Positions 19,488 to 28,679 of a stretch of 64,000 bases of DNA are shown here, piece by piece (positions within the stretch are counted from its first letter, which is position 1; every line of letters begins with the position of its first letter). The position numbers were made by a program, and so were the translations under genes. The notes under the pieces are model-generated. The model was not told the origin of the DNA. It saw only the letters and a program-made list of their open reading frames with translations, and ran no database searches. Source of the stretch: Sphingomonas sp. Leaf67 (GTDB lineage: Bacteria; Pseudomonadota; Alphaproteobacteria; Sphingomonadales; Sphingomonadaceae); contig NZ_LMLP01000019.1 of NCBI RefSeq assembly GCF_001421965.1, positions 248,001-312,000 on the forward strand, written 5' to 3'.

Positions 19488-20336
19488 TCAGGCGCGCGCC
19501 AGCCGGGCCGCTTCGAATTCGCTGTCGACCAATCCGATCAGTTCGCGGTCGTCGTGGTTCCACGGATGGAAGCCCGGCAGGAAGAAGGCGAGGTACATGC
19601 CGAGTACCTTGCGCGCCATGCCGGGTCGACCAAAGGCATAGGCGAACAACCGCCATTTCAAGCCCGCGCCCCGGAACCCGTCCTGCGCCAGCAGATCGAG
19701 CATTCCCGCCGAGCGTCCGCGAAAGAATTTAACGGTCACGATCAGCATCACCAGCGCCTTGACCCGCCAGCGGTTGAATCGGGTCCAATGCCGCGTGGCG
19801 TGGAGCCACGTGTCATAGGCGACGCCCTTGTGCTCGATCTCCTCAATCGCATGCCAGCGCCACAGATCGGCGGCAGCCTGATCGCCGCCGGCGAGATGCG
19901 CGGGGTTGGCGACCAGTTCGTGGGCGAGGATCGCGGTGAAGTGCTCGAGGCACATCGTCGCCGCCAGATTGGCGATCGGCGGCCTGCCGCGGGTGATCGC
20001 CAGTTCATGGTCGACTCGTGCCTCCAGCCGCGACGCGTCATACCCTTGGTCGGCGACGTGGCGGTTGAACGCGAGATGCTCGCGGGTATGGATCGCTTCC
20101 TGCTTCACGAAAGCGCGGATCTCGGCGGCGAGGCGCGGCGGCACGTCGTCGCGATACTGGCGGACACTGTCGATGAAGAACCCCTCCCCCTTCGGAAAGG
20201 TCACCGACAGCGCATTGTAGAAGGCGGTGGCGATCGGATCGTCGTTCAGCCACCACCGGCGATACCCGGCCTCGCGCCCGAAGCGCAGGTCGCGCGGAGT
20301 GATGGTCAGATCATCGGGAGTCTTTGCTTTCGCCAC
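19488..20336 (-). CDS. Predicted metal-dependent hydrolase (PF10118 family)
   Basis: 282 residues. It matches the PF10118 'metal-dependent hydrolase' family: paired His/Glu motifs in helices, for example FVKQEAIHTREHLAFNRH, CLEHFTAILAHEL and WRWHAIEEIEHKGVAYD, resemble a ferritin-like di-metal site. ARHWTRFNRWRVKALVML and VLGMYLAFFLPGFHPW near the C-terminus are hydrophobic, suggesting membrane association. Divergent from a TetR gene only 47 bases away, which probably controls it. Confidence 0.85.
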   Translation of the reverse strand: MAKAKTPDDLTITPRDLRFGREAGYRRWWLNDDPIATAFYNALSVTFPKGEGFFIDSVRQYRDDVPPRLAAEIRAFVKQEAIHTREHLAFNRHVADQGYDASRLEARVDHELAITRGRPPIANLAATMCLEHFTAILAHELVANPAHLAGGDQAAADLWRWHAIEEIEHKGVAYDTWLHATRHWTRFNRWRVKALVMLIVTVKFFRGRSAGMLDLLAQDGFRGAGLKWRLFAYAFGRPGMARKVLGMYLAFFLPGFHPWNHDDRELIGLVDSEFEAARLARA

Positions 20337-20368
20337 GGTTCTGCTCCAACTGATGCCATGCCAGATGC

Positions 20369-20389
20369 TGACTACTTACAGATATGTCA
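20369..20389. promoter_or_regulatory. Possible TetR operator in the divergent gap
   Basis: An imperfect inverted repeat TGACTA...TATGTCA spans 20369-20389 in the 47-base gap between the hydrolase and the TetR gene and covers the TetR start codon. The size (21 bp) suits a TetR dimer. The arms match only partly. Confidence 0.35.
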
Positions 20390-20965
20390 ATAGCGCGTCG
20401 TCGCCTGTCGCCCGAGGCGTCGCGCGACGCGGCGCTCGATGCCGCCCGTGACCTGTTGATCGAGGCCGGGCCGCTGGCGGTGACGCTGAAGGCGGTCGCA
20501 ACGCGGATCGGACGGACGCACGCGAACCTGCTTCACCATTTCGGTTCGGCATCGGGGCTGCAAAAGGCGCTGGCGGAGCGGATGGCGACGACGATCACCG
20601 CGACGATCGGCGCGGCAGTGCTTCGCGCACGGGACGGCGATCATGATCCGCGCGAGGTGGTCGACCTGACCTTCGACGCATTCGACCGGGAGGGTGCCGG
20701 CGCGCTGGCGAGCTGGATGATCCTGTCGGGCAATGACGACGCGCTCGACCCGATCCTCGATGCGATCCACGCGCTGGTCGACCGGCTGGGCAGCGAACAG
20801 GCGCTGAGCGGCATGCCGCTGGCGGAGGAGACGCTGCAACTGGTGCTGATGGCGCTGGGCGATGCCTTGCTGGGCGGGGCGATGGCCAAGGCGTTGCGAT
20901 TGCCGCGCGACAAGGCGCGCGACCTGGCGGTGCGCAGCCTGATGGCGGTGCGGGCAGGCAGTTGA
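20384..20965 (+). CDS. TetR-family transcriptional regulator
   Basis: 193 residues. The N-terminal helix-turn-helix (about 15-55) reads AALDAARDLLIEAGPLAVTL then RIGRTHANLLHHFGSASGL, the typical TetR pattern with the recognition helix ending in LLHHFGS. The C-terminal ligand domain is all-helical and gives no ligand clue. No Shine-Dalgarno is visible before the ATG at 20384, so the mRNA may be leaderless. It probably represses itself and the divergent hydrolase. The stop overlaps the TTG start of the next gene. Confidence 0.88.
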   Translation: MSIARRRLSPEASRDAALDAARDLLIEAGPLAVTLKAVATRIGRTHANLLHHFGSASGLQKALAERMATTITATIGAAVLRARDGDHDPREVVDLTFDAFDREGAGALASWMILSGNDDALDPILDAIHALVDRLGSEQALSGMPLAEETLQLVLMALGDALLGGAMAKALRLPRDKARDLAVRSLMAVRAGS

Positions 20966-21453
20966 TACCGGTCCGCCCGGCAACGGCGAGCGACGCGGCG
21001 GCGATCGCGGACATCCTCGTGCCCATCGTCCGGGCGGGGGAGACCTATGCCCTCGACCGCGACAGGACGTCGGAACAGATACTCGCCTACTGGCACGCGC
21101 CGGGCAACAGCGTGTTCGTCGCCGAGGTCGATGGCGAGGTGCTTGGCAGCTATTATTGTCGGGCGAACCATGCCGGCGGCGGGCGGCATGTTGCCAATTG
21201 CGGCTATGCGACCCACGCCGGAGCGACCGGGCGCGGCATTGCGCGCGCGATGGCGGTCCATTCGCTGGAATATGCGCAGGCGGCCGGGTTTCGGGCAATG
21301 CAGTTCAACTTCGTGGTCGCGAGCAACGTCCGTGCGGTTCGGCTGTGGCGGTCGCTGGGCTTCGAACAGGTCGGGTGCCTGCCCGGCGCGTTCGAGCATC
21401 CGACCCTGGGCGAGGTCGATGCGCTGGTGCTGTACCGGCGACTTCGACCATAG
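20962..21453 (+). CDS. GNAT-family N-acetyltransferase
   Basis: 163 residues from a TTG start that overlaps the TetR stop (TTGA at 20962-20965), a translational coupling arrangement. Motifs: IPVRPATASDAAAIADI at the start, GYATHAGATGRGIARAMAVH (acetyl-CoA loop, here GATGRGIA) and SNVRAVRLWRSLGFEQVGC. It resembles PhnO/Pat-like single-domain acetyltransferases. Substrate unknown; coupling to the regulator suggests it belongs to the same regulon. Confidence 0.85.
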   Translation: MIPVRPATASDAAAIADILVPIVRAGETYALDRDRTSEQILAYWHAPGNSVFVAEVDGEVLGSYYCRANHAGGGRHVANCGYATHAGATGRGIARAMAVHSLEYAQAAGFRAMQFNFVVASNVRAVRLWRSLGFEQVGCLPGAFEHPTLGEVDALVLYRRLRP

Positions 21454-21492
21454 CCCCTTCCCCCTTGCAGCGAGTCCGACTAAGCGGACGAC

Positions 21493-22539
21493 ATGCATTT
21501 TCTCGATCAAGCCAAGATCTTCGTCCGGTCGGGCGGGGGCGGCCCCGGCGCCGTCAGTTTTCGCCGTGAAAAATTCATGGAATATGGCGGCCCCGACGGC
21601 GGCAATGGCGGCAAGGGCGGCGACATCATTTTCGAAGCGGTCCCCGGGCTGAACACGTTGATCGACTTCCGCTATACCCAGCATTTCCGCGCACCGCGCG
21701 GATCGGGCGGATCGGGTTCGAACCGGACCGGTCCAGGCGGGCGCGATCTGGTCATCCGGGTTCCCATCGGTACGCAGGTGCTGGCAGAGGACAAGGAAAC
21801 CGTCCTCGCCGACTTCACCCGCGCCGGCCAGCGCGAGGTGTTCCTGCGCGGCGGTGACGGCGGGCGCGGCAATGCCAGCTACAAGACGTCGACCAACCGC
21901 GCGCCGCGCCAGCACGGCACCGGCTGGCCGGGCGACGAGGCGTGGGTCTGGCTGCGGCTGAAGCTGCTCGCCGATGCCGGGCTGGTCGGGCTGCCCAATG
22001 CCGGCAAATCGACCTTCATCAACGCGGTGACCAACGCGAACGCGAAGGTCGGCGACTATGCGTTCACCACCACCCGGCCGCAGCTGGGCGTGGTCAGCCA
22101 CAAGCAGCGCGAGTTCGTGATCGCCGACATCCCCGGCCTGATCGAAGGGGCTGCGGAAGGTGCCGGGATCGGCGACCGGTTCCTGGGGCATATCGAGCGG
22201 TGCCGGGTGCTGCTGCACCTGATCGACAGCCATGTCGACGATCCGGTCGCGGCGTACCGGATCGTGCGCGGCGAACTGGAAAATTACGGCGCGGACCTTG
22301 CCGACAAGCCCGAGGTGATCGCGCTGAACAAGGCCGATCTGCTCGACGAGGAACTGACGGCGGCGCTGATCGCCGAACTGGAAGCCGAAAGCGGTGCCAA
22401 GGTGCTACCGCTGTCGGGCGCGACCGGACAGGGGCTGGAGGCCGTGCTCGACCGGCTGATCGAGGCGATCGGGCCGAGCGAGATGCACGCGCAGGATACG
22501 GGCGACGATGAGGAACCGGCCGAATGGTCGCCGATCTAG
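21493..22539 (+). CDS. obgE: GTPase ObgE/CgtA
   Basis: 348 residues. The Gly-rich Obg domain fills residues 1-158 ([29 protein letters not shown]). The G domain follows with G1 [10 protein letters not shown]3 DIPGL, G4 NKADL and SGATGQG. The C-terminus is short and acidic ([10 protein letters not shown]). Essential for 50S assembly and stress control. The downstream proB start lies inside its last codons. Confidence 0.97.
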   Translation: MHFLDQAKIFVRSGGGGPGAVSFRREKFMEYGGPDGGNGGKGGDIIFEAVPGLNTLIDFRYTQHFRAPRGSGGSGSNRTGPGGRDLVIRVPIGTQVLAEDKETVLADFTRAGQREVFLRGGDGGRGNASYKTSTNRAPRQHGTGWPGDEAWVWLRLKLLADAGLVGLPNAGKSTFINAVTNANAKVGDYAFTTTRPQLGVVSHKQREFVIADIPGLIEGAAEGAGIGDRFLGHIERCRVLLHLIDSHVDDPVAAYRIVRGELENYGADLADKPEVIALNKADLLDEELTAALIAELEAESGAKVLPLSGATGQGLEAVLDRLIEAIGPSEMHAQDTGDDEEPAEWSPI

Positions 22540-23765
22540 GTCCCTCCCCGGTCGATGGGGCGGCGGGGGTGCCGCGTACCGCAGCCGGTGCGGAACAGGA
22601 CATTCCCCTCCACCAGCCTGCGGCTGGTCCCCGTCGGCGTGCCGGGGAGGATGTATTCTCTCCGCAGAATTGCCCCCGCCTGATCGTGAAGGTCGGGTCG
22701 GCGTTGCTGGTTGCGTCGGACGGACAGCCGCGGCGGGACTGGCTGGCATCGTTGGTGGCGGATATCGCCGCGCGGGTCGCGGCCGGACAGCAGGTCGTGA
22801 TCGTGTCGTCGGGCGCGATCGCCCTTGGCGCGCGGCGGCTGGGGCTGCCCAAGGGCGGTCGCGCCAGTCTGGAGGACGCGCAGGCGGCCGCCGCGACCGG
22901 GCAGATCGCACTGTCGAGCATCTGGGCCGAGCTGCTCGCCAGCCATGGGCTGACGGCGGCGCAATTGCTGGTGACGCTCGACGATCTGGAGGATCGCCGC
23001 CGCTATCTGAACGTCTCGGCGACGCTCGGGCGGTTGCTGACGCTGGGCGTGGTGCCGGTCGTCAATGAAAATGACAGCGTCGCGACAGAGGAAATCCGGT
23101 TCGGCGACAATGACCGGCTGGCGGCGCGCGTCGGCGCGGCGGCGCGCGCGAACGGCGTCGTGCTGCTGTCCGACATCGACGGCCTGTATGATTCGAACCC
23201 GCACAGCAATCCGGACGCCAGGCTGGTCCCGCACGTCGCGCAGATCGATGCGGCGATCATGGGCATGGCCGACGGTAAATCGTCATCGGGCATGGGATCG
23301 GGCGGGATGGTGTCGAAGGTGGAGGCGGCACGCATCGCGACCGCCGCCGGGGCGAACCTCGCCATCGCCAGCGGCCGGATCGACCATCCGCTGGCCACGT
23401 TCGGAGAGACGGGCCACGGTACGATCTTCGCCACCGCCGGCAATGCGCCGGCGCGCAAGGCATGGTTGTCGGGCGGGCTGACCGATCGCGGGGCGATCCG
23501 AATCGATGCCGGCGCGGCCCGGGCGCTTGCGACCGGGCGCAGCCTGCTGGCGGCCGGCGCGGTCGGTGTCGAGGGTGATTTCGTCCGAGGCGACCTGATC
23601 CGCATCGTCGACGCCGACGACCGCACCATCGCGCGCGGGCTGGTCGAATATGACGCCAGCGAAGTCGTCCGCATCGTCGGCCGACGCAGCGACGAACTGA
23701 CCGATCTGCTCGGCTATGCCCCGCGATCGGCGCTGGTCCATCGCAACCATATGGCCCTGCTGTGA
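22524..23765 (+). CDS. proB: Glutamate 5-kinase
   Basis: First step of proline synthesis. The family core starts at about residue 50 ([14 protein letters not shown]). The amino-acid kinase domain (50-305) shows [33 protein letters not shown] and [16 protein letters not shown] [12 protein letters not shown]; a PUA domain fills the C-terminus. The first 49 residues are not homologous to ProB and are encoded by a GC-rich repeat (see 22540-22660). The ATG at 22524, overlapping obgE and with GAGGAA upstream, is used; a GTG at 22569 is the only other in-frame start before the core. The stop overlaps the next gene start (GTGA). Confidence 0.93.
   Translation: MVADLGPSPVDGAAGVPRTAAGAEQDIPLHQPAAGPRRRAGEDVFSPQNCPRLIVKVGSALLVASDGQPRRDWLASLVADIAARVAAGQQVVIVSSGAIALGARRLGLPKGGRASLEDAQAAAATGQIALSSIWAELLASHGLTAAQLLVTLDDLEDRRRYLNVSATLGRLLTLGVVPVVNENDSVATEEIRFGDNDRLAARVGAAARANGVVLLSDIDGLYDSNPHSNPDARLVPHVAQIDAAIMGMADGKSSSGMGSGGMVSKVEAARIATAAGANLAIASGRIDHPLATFGETGHGTIFATAGNAPARKAWLSGGLTDRGAIRIDAGAARALATGRSLLAAGAVGVEGDFVRGDLIRIVDADDRTIARGLVEYDASEVVRIVGRRSDELTDLLGYAPRSALVHRNHMALL
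22540..22660 (+). repeat. GC-rich interspersed repeat between obgE and proB
   Basis: The right part (CCCCTCCACCAG..., CTGGTCCCC, GTGCCGGGGAGGAT) closely resembles the right part of the repeat between argF and argD at 46258-46393. Inner inverted repeats flank the CCACCA/TGGT core. It is translated as part of the ProB N-terminus. Confidence 0.7.
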
Positions 23766-24661
23766 AGACGATGGCGCTGACCGGCGGGACCGGTTTCGTC
23801 GGGCGTCGCGTGATCGCGCAGGCCATCGGCCAGGGCTGGCACGTCCGCGCGCTGACCCGCCGGGCCCAGCCTGCCGAGCCGAACGTCAGCTGGGTACGCG
23901 GCGCGCTCGACAAGCCCGCCAGCCTGACCGAACTGGTCGCGCAGGCCGATGTCGTCGTCCATGTCGCCGGCGTGGTGAGCGCGCCCGATGTGGCCGGCTT
24001 CACCGCCGGCAATGTCGCGGGCGCGCGGGCGATGCTGGATGCGGCGCAGGCGGGCGATGTCCGGCGGTTCGTCCACGTCTCCTCGCTGTCGGCACGCGAA
24101 CCGCAGCTTTCGACCTACGGCGCATCGAAACGGGCTGGCGAGGACCTGATCGCGGCCAGCGATCGCGACTGGACGATCGTGCGGCCGACCGGGGTGTACG
24201 GGCCGGGCGATATGGAGATGCGGGACATGTTCCGCATGGCGCAGAAGGGGCTGGCGCTGCTGCCCCCGCAGGGTCGGGTCGCGCTGGTCGCGGTCGACGA
24301 CCTCGCTCGGTTGCTGCTGGCGCTGGCCGACACCGATGGTCCGCGTGCGATTCTGGAGGTCGATGACGGCAATCCGATGAGCCATGCCGAGCTTGCCCGG
24401 ATGATCGGCGACGCCGTCGGTCAACGGGTGCTGCCGATGCATCTGCCGGCCGGGCTGTTGCGACTGGGCGCCAGGCTCGACCAGACCTTGCGCGGATCGG
24501 CAGCCAAGCTGACCGAGGATCGGGCGCGCTATCTGGTGCATCCCGACTGGACCGCCGACCCCGCACGGCGTCCCCCCGCCTCCCTGTGGGAACCGCGCAT
24601 CGCGACGGCTCGCGGGCTTGCCGACACCGCGGCATGGTATCGCGCGCACGGTCTGCTATAG
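23762..24661 (+). CDS. cerR: NAD(P)-dependent epimerase/reductase, likely ketosphinganine/ceramide reductase (CerR-like)
   Basis: 299 residues, an extended short-chain dehydrogenase. The dinucleotide loop is GGTGFVGRRV near residue 8 and the active site is SSLSAREPQLSTYGASKR, giving Ser/Tyr-x3-Lys. It starts at a GTG overlapping the proB stop (an ATG 9 bases on is an alternative). It stands just before an acyl carrier protein and serine palmitoyltransferase. In Caulobacter an epimerase-like protein (CerR) in the same neighbourhood reduces the keto group during ceramide synthesis; the same job is inferred here. It could also be a generic sugar epimerase. Confidence 0.78.
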   Translation: MKTMALTGGTGFVGRRVIAQAIGQGWHVRALTRRAQPAEPNVSWVRGALDKPASLTELVAQADVVVHVAGVVSAPDVAGFTAGNVAGARAMLDAAQAGDVRRFVHVSSLSAREPQLSTYGASKRAGEDLIAASDRDWTIVRPTGVYGPGDMEMRDMFRMAQKGLALLPPQGRVALVAVDDLARLLLALADTDGPRAILEVDDGNPMSHAELARMIGDAVGQRVLPMHLPAGLLRLGARLDQTLRGSAAKLTEDRARYLVHPDWTADPARRPPASLWEPRIATARGLADTAAWYRAHGLL

Positions 24662-24694
24662 CCCCGGCCAGACCCGTATTTTGGAAAGACCCGC

Positions 24695-24940
24695 ATGAGC
24701 GACCGTGCTGCCACCCTTGCCGCCATCACCGGCCTGATCGACCCGTTCAACAAGAAGGGCGTCGCGCTGACCGAGGCGACGACCTTTGCCGGCGATCTCG
24801 AATGGGACAGCCTGACCGTGATGGACTTCGTTGCGGCGGTGGAGGACGAATTCGACATCGTCATCACGATGAACATGCAGGCCGATATCGAAACCGTCGG
24901 CCAGCTGGCCGATGCCGTCGAAAAGCTCAAGACCGCCTGA
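24695..24940 (+). CDS. Acyl carrier protein of the sphingolipid cluster
   Basis: 81 residues, acidic four-helix carrier protein. The phosphopantetheine Ser is in EWDSLTVMDF near residue 39. It differs from the housekeeping AcpP (DSLDTVE). Directly upstream of serine palmitoyltransferase, so it probably presents the fatty acyl thioester (palmitoyl-ACP) to that enzyme, as proposed for the dedicated ACPs next to spt in other alphaproteobacteria. Confidence 0.92.
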   Translation: MSDRAATLAAITGLIDPFNKKGVALTEATTFAGDLEWDSLTVMDFVAAVEDEFDIVITMNMQADIETVGQLADAVEKLKTA

Positions 24941-24971
24941 TCGCCCCGCCCGGCCCCGAAAGACCGAACCG

Positions 24972-26231
24972 ATGACCGAAGCCGCCGCCACCGCCCACGC
25001 CCCGTCCGAGTCGCCCGAAACGGTGGCACCCGAACGCGACCTGATGAGCAAGTTCGATCCGCTGATCGCCGAACGCGAGGCGCTGCTTGCCACCGGGGTG
25101 CGCGATCCGTTCGCGATCGTGATGGACAAGGTGACGTCGCCGACCCAGGCGGTGATCCGCGGCAAGGACACGATCCTGCTCGGTACCTATAATTACATGG
25201 GCATGACCTTCGACCCCGACGTGATCGCGGCGGGCAAGAAGGCGTTCGACGATTTCGGATCGGGCACGACCGGCAGCCGGGTGTTGAACGGCACCTACGA
25301 CCCACACAAGGATTGCGAAGCGGCGCTGCGCGAATTCTATGGCACCGACCACGCCATGGTCTTTTCGACCGGCTATCAGGCCAATCTGGGCATCATCTCG
25401 ACGCTGGCCGGCAAGGGCGAATATATCATCCTCGACGCCGACAGCCATGCGTCGATCTATGACGGCTGCTCGCTCGGCAATGCGGAAATCGTGCGGTTCC
25501 GCCACAATTCGGTCGAGGATCTCGACCGGCGGCTGGGTCGATTGCCCAGGGAACCGGGCAAGCTGGTCGTGCTGGAAGGGGTGTATTCCATGCTCGGCGA
25601 TATCGCGCCGCTGCCTGAAATGGTGGCGGTCGCGAAGAAGCACGGATGCATGGTGCTGGTCGACGAAGCGCACGGCATGGGCTTTTTTGGCCCCAACGGG
25701 CGCGGCGTGTATGAGGAACAGGGCGTCGAGAAGGACGTCGATTTCGTCGTCGGCACTTTTTCGAAATCGGTCGGTACCGTCGGCGGTTTCTGCGTGTCGA
25801 ACCATCCCAAGTTCGACGTGATGCGGCTGGTGTGCCGCCCCTATGTGTTCACCGCGTCGCTGCCGCCCTCGGTCGTCGCGACCGCCGCCACGTCGATCCG
25901 CAAGCTGATGCATGCCGGCGACAAGCGCGCGCATCTGTGGCGCAATTCGAAGCGGCTGCATGGCGGCCTCAAGGATCTCGGCTTCAAGCTCGGCACCGAT
26001 ACGCCGCAATCGGCGATCATCGCGGTGATCCTTGAGGATCAACGCCAAGCGGTGGCGATGTGGCAGGCGCTGCTCGACGGCGGGCTGTACGTCAACATGG
26101 CCCGCCCGCCCGCGACGCCGGCGGGTACGTTCCTGCTACGTTGCTCGCTGTGTGCCGAACATAGCGCCGAGCAGGTCGAGACGATTCTGGGGATGTTCGA
26201 GGCAGCCGGTAAGGCGGTCGGGGCGCTCTAA
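24972..26231 (+). CDS. spt: Serine palmitoyltransferase
   Basis: 419 residues, essentially the size of the soluble Sphingomonas paucimobilis enzyme. It is a PLP-dependent alpha-oxoamine synthase: condensation of L-serine and palmitoyl thioester to 3-ketosphinganine. Visible residues: FSTGYQANLG, DADSHAS (His stacking on PLP), VDEAHGMGFFG (Asp), and GTFSKSVGTVGGF with the PLP Lys near 265. The ATG at 24972 gives the family N-terminus; the frame is open to 24912. Committed step of sphingolipid synthesis in a lineage whose outer membrane carries glycosphingolipids. Confidence 0.97.
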   Translation: MTEAAATAHAPSESPETVAPERDLMSKFDPLIAEREALLATGVRDPFAIVMDKVTSPTQAVIRGKDTILLGTYNYMGMTFDPDVIAAGKKAFDDFGSGTTGSRVLNGTYDPHKDCEAALREFYGTDHAMVFSTGYQANLGIISTLAGKGEYIILDADSHASIYDGCSLGNAEIVRFRHNSVEDLDRRLGRLPREPGKLVVLEGVYSMLGDIAPLPEMVAVAKKHGCMVLVDEAHGMGFFGPNGRGVYEEQGVEKDVDFVVGTFSKSVGTVGGFCVSNHPKFDVMRLVCRPYVFTASLPPSVVATAATSIRKLMHAGDKRAHLWRNSKRLHGGLKDLGFKLGTDTPQSAIIAVILEDQRQAVAMWQALLDGGLYVNMARPPATPAGTFLLRCSLCAEHSAEQVETILGMFEAAGKAVGAL

Positions 26232-26256
26232 ATCCTCCAAGGTACGGGGAGGATTT
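26230..26256. repeat. Perfect 9-bp inverted repeat after spt
   Basis: AAATCCTCC (26230-26238) and GGAGGATTT (26248-26256) flank a 9-base loop starting at the spt stop codon. The sequence resembles the ends of the repeat at 46258-46393 and may be a minimal copy. No U-tract follows. Confidence 0.6.
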
Positions 26257-26300
26257 GTGGGGGCTAGCTTCCCTCCGCACCTTCGCTATAGCCTGACCCC

Positions 26301-27494
26301 ATGCCATCGATCGATCGCTACATGGCCCGGCTGATCGCGGTGCCGCTATTCTCCACGCTGCTGATTTCGGCGATGCTGCTCGTCCTCGACCGGATGTTGC
26401 GGCTGTTCGATTTCGTTGCGGCGGAGGGCGGCCCGGTCAGCGTCGTGTGGCGGATGCTGGCGAACCTGCTGCCCGAATATCTGGGGCTCGGCATCCCGAT
26501 CGGGTTGATGCTGGGCATCCTGCTCGCCTTTCGCAAACTGGCCACGTCGTCCGAACTGGATGTGATGCTCGGCGTGGGCATGAGCTATTGGCGGCTGCTC
26601 CGCGTCCCCTTTATCTACGCCACGATATTGGCGGCGGCGAACCTCGCCATTGTCGGCTATGTCCAGCCGCTGGCGCGCTATAATTACGAAGCGCTGCGCT
26701 TCGAACTGCGCACGGGCGCGCTCGGTGCGTCGATCAAGGTCGGCGAATTCACCAAACTTGGCGAGCGGATGACACTGCGTATCGAGGAAAGCCGCGACTC
26801 CGGTGCCGATCTGCGCGGCATCTTCGTGCAGGCCAGCCGCCCCGACGGCCAATGGCTTGGCGTGACCGCCGAACGGGGCCAGTTCCTGCGCACCGACGAT
26901 CCCAACACGATCATCTTTCGCCTGACCAACGGCACGCTGATCCACAACGCCCCCGACTTCCGCGTCCCCCGCACGCTGACCTTCACCGCGCACGACCTGC
27001 CGATCGATTTGCCCAAGTTCGGTAACTTCCGTCCACGTGGCGGTCGCGACCTCGAACAGACGCTGCCGCAGCTTGCCATCACCGGCCATGATCCGAAGGT
27101 CAGCGAGGAGGATCGCGACGCCGCGCGCGCCAATTTCCACTTCCGGCTGGCGGAGGTCGCGACGATGTTCCTGCTGCCGATGCTGGCGCTGGCGCTGGGC
27201 GTACCGCCCAAAAGGTCGTCATCCGCGCTTGGCGTGTTCCTGTCGATCGTGATGATCGTGACCTATCACAAGATCAACGAATATGGCGAAGCGGTCGGCG
27301 GGCTCGGCCGGATCGATCCGATCATCGCGCTGTGGGTGCCGTTCCTGCTGTTTGCGGCACTGGTGTTCCGCCTGTACTGGGTGATCGCGCGCGTACCGGG
27401 CGGTGAACCGATCGGCGGTCTGGAACGGGGTGCCGCCAAGATCGGCAAGTTCATCGGCCGCTACCTGCCCGGCCGGCGCAAGGCCGTCGCCTGA
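26301..27494 (+). CDS. LptF/LptG-family permease (first of pair)
   Basis: 397 residues with the LptF/G fold: three N-terminal membrane segments (about 13-33, 60-80, 105-125), a periplasmic beta-jellyroll domain (about 130-280) and three C-terminal segments (LAEVATMFLLPMLALALGV, FLSIVMIVTYH and ALWVPFLLFAALVFRLYW). LptFG with the LptB ATPase extracts lipopolysaccharide from the inner membrane. Here the pair sits inside a ceramide-synthesis block, so a sphingolipid cargo is plausible but inferred. There is no Shine-Dalgarno; a TATAGC at 26287-26292 could give a leaderless mRNA. The stop overlaps the next start. Confidence 0.92.
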   Translation: MPSIDRYMARLIAVPLFSTLLISAMLLVLDRMLRLFDFVAAEGGPVSVVWRMLANLLPEYLGLGIPIGLMLGILLAFRKLATSSELDVMLGVGMSYWRLLRVPFIYATILAAANLAIVGYVQPLARYNYEALRFELRTGALGASIKVGEFTKLGERMTLRIEESRDSGADLRGIFVQASRPDGQWLGVTAERGQFLRTDDPNTIIFRLTNGTLIHNAPDFRVPRTLTFTAHDLPIDLPKFGNFRPRGGRDLEQTLPQLAITGHDPKVSEEDRDAARANFHFRLAEVATMFLLPMLALALGVPPKRSSSALGVFLSIVMIVTYHKINEYGEAVGGLGRIDPIIALWVPFLLFAALVFRLYWVIARVPGGEPIGGLERGAAKIGKFIGRYLPGRRKAVA

Positions 27495-28585
27495 TGCGCG
27501 CTATCTTTCCCTCGACCACCGTCGCGATCTATATGGCGCGGCTGTTCCTGATCCGCACCTTTGCGATCCTGTTTGCGCTGGTGCTGGTGCTGCAGGCGCT
27601 CGACCTGCTTTCGGAGAGTGGCAAGATCCTTGCCCAGCCGGGTAACGGACAGGCCGAGATCCTTCGCTACGTTTCGCTACGCGCACCGCAGATCGTTGCG
27701 CGGTTCCTGCCCTTTTCGGTCCTGCTCGGTACGATCCTGACGCTGACCCAGCTAAACCAGAATAGCGAGATCATCAGCCTGAAAGCGGCGGGCCTGTCGG
27801 CGCATCAGGTCCTTGCCCCGCTGATCGTCGCCAGCTTCGGCGTCGCCGCGCTGTCGTTCGTATTTAACGAACGGGTGGTGGCCCGGGCGACGGCAACGCT
27901 GACCGTGTGGGACGATGTCGATTACGGACCGATGCCGGTCGATCGCGGCGACCGCACCAACGTCTGGGTTCGGGACGGCAATAATTTGATCCAGGTGGCG
28001 CGCGTGACCGGGCGCGGCGAACAGACCCGCCTGCGCGGGATCACCGTCTATAACCGCGAAGGCTCGTCGCTGCGCGAACTGGTCACCGCCAGCAGCGGCT
28101 GGCGCGAAAACGGCGCGTGGCGGATCGAGAATGCGGAACGCTTCACGGTCGTGACCGGAATACGCGAACGGCTGGGCACGTTGCGGATCGCCGGTGGCGT
28201 GCGCCCGGACCAGTTCACGCTCCAGAATGTCGACCCCGACGGCTTGTCCTTCACCCAGTTATCGCGCGCGATCGACGATCTGGTCGAGGCCGGCCGCCCG
28301 ACCAAGGCGCTCGAAGGCGCGCTGTGGCACAAGCTGTCCGGGCCGTTATCGGCGGTGCTGATGCCGTTGCTCGCCGCGGTCGCCGCGTTCGGCGTCGCGC
28401 GTTCGGGAAAATTGTTCGTGCGCGCAGTCATTGGCATGGCGCTCGGCTTTACCTATTTCGTGGCTGACAATTTTGCGTTGGCGATGGGCAACCTTGGCGC
28501 CTATCCGCCGTTCCTTGCCGCATGGGCACCGTTTCTGCTGTTCTTCCTGATCGGTGAGGCGGTGCTGATACGAACCGAGGAATGA
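27494..28585 (+). CDS. LptF/LptG-family permease (second of pair)
   Basis: 363 residues, start ATG sharing a base with the preceding stop (TGATG). Same family architecture: three N-terminal membrane segments (from about 10), a periplasmic domain (about 125-270) and three C-terminal segments (LSGPLSAVLMPLLAAVAAFG and so on). LQALDLLSESGKIL is typical of LptG. With its partner it would form the heterodimeric permease of an ABC exporter; no ATPase gene is adjacent, so a distant LptB would be shared. See the neighbour entry for the cargo argument. Confidence 0.92.
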   Translation: MRAIFPSTTVAIYMARLFLIRTFAILFALVLVLQALDLLSESGKILAQPGNGQAEILRYVSLRAPQIVARFLPFSVLLGTILTLTQLNQNSEIISLKAAGLSAHQVLAPLIVASFGVAALSFVFNERVVARATATLTVWDDVDYGPMPVDRGDRTNVWVRDGNNLIQVARVTGRGEQTRLRGITVYNREGSSLRELVTASSGWRENGAWRIENAERFTVVTGIRERLGTLRIAGGVRPDQFTLQNVDPDGLSFTQLSRAIDDLVEAGRPTKALEGALWHKLSGPLSAVLMPLLAAVAAFGVARSGKLFVRAVIGMALGFTYFVADNFALAMGNLGAYPPFLAAWAPFLLFFLIGEAVLIRTEE

Positions 28586-28679
28586 CGCAGGATCGTCGTA
28601 CTTTGGCCGCAAATCATCCCCAGATGCGGACGATGCGCGGTTGCGCACGATAGGTGAATGAGTTGAGGAAGTTGGCCCG

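Noticed and set aside
23003..23674. 223-codon minus-strand frame within proB
   Set aside because: Ser/Ala/Thr/Pro/Arg-rich antisense shadow of a proven gene.
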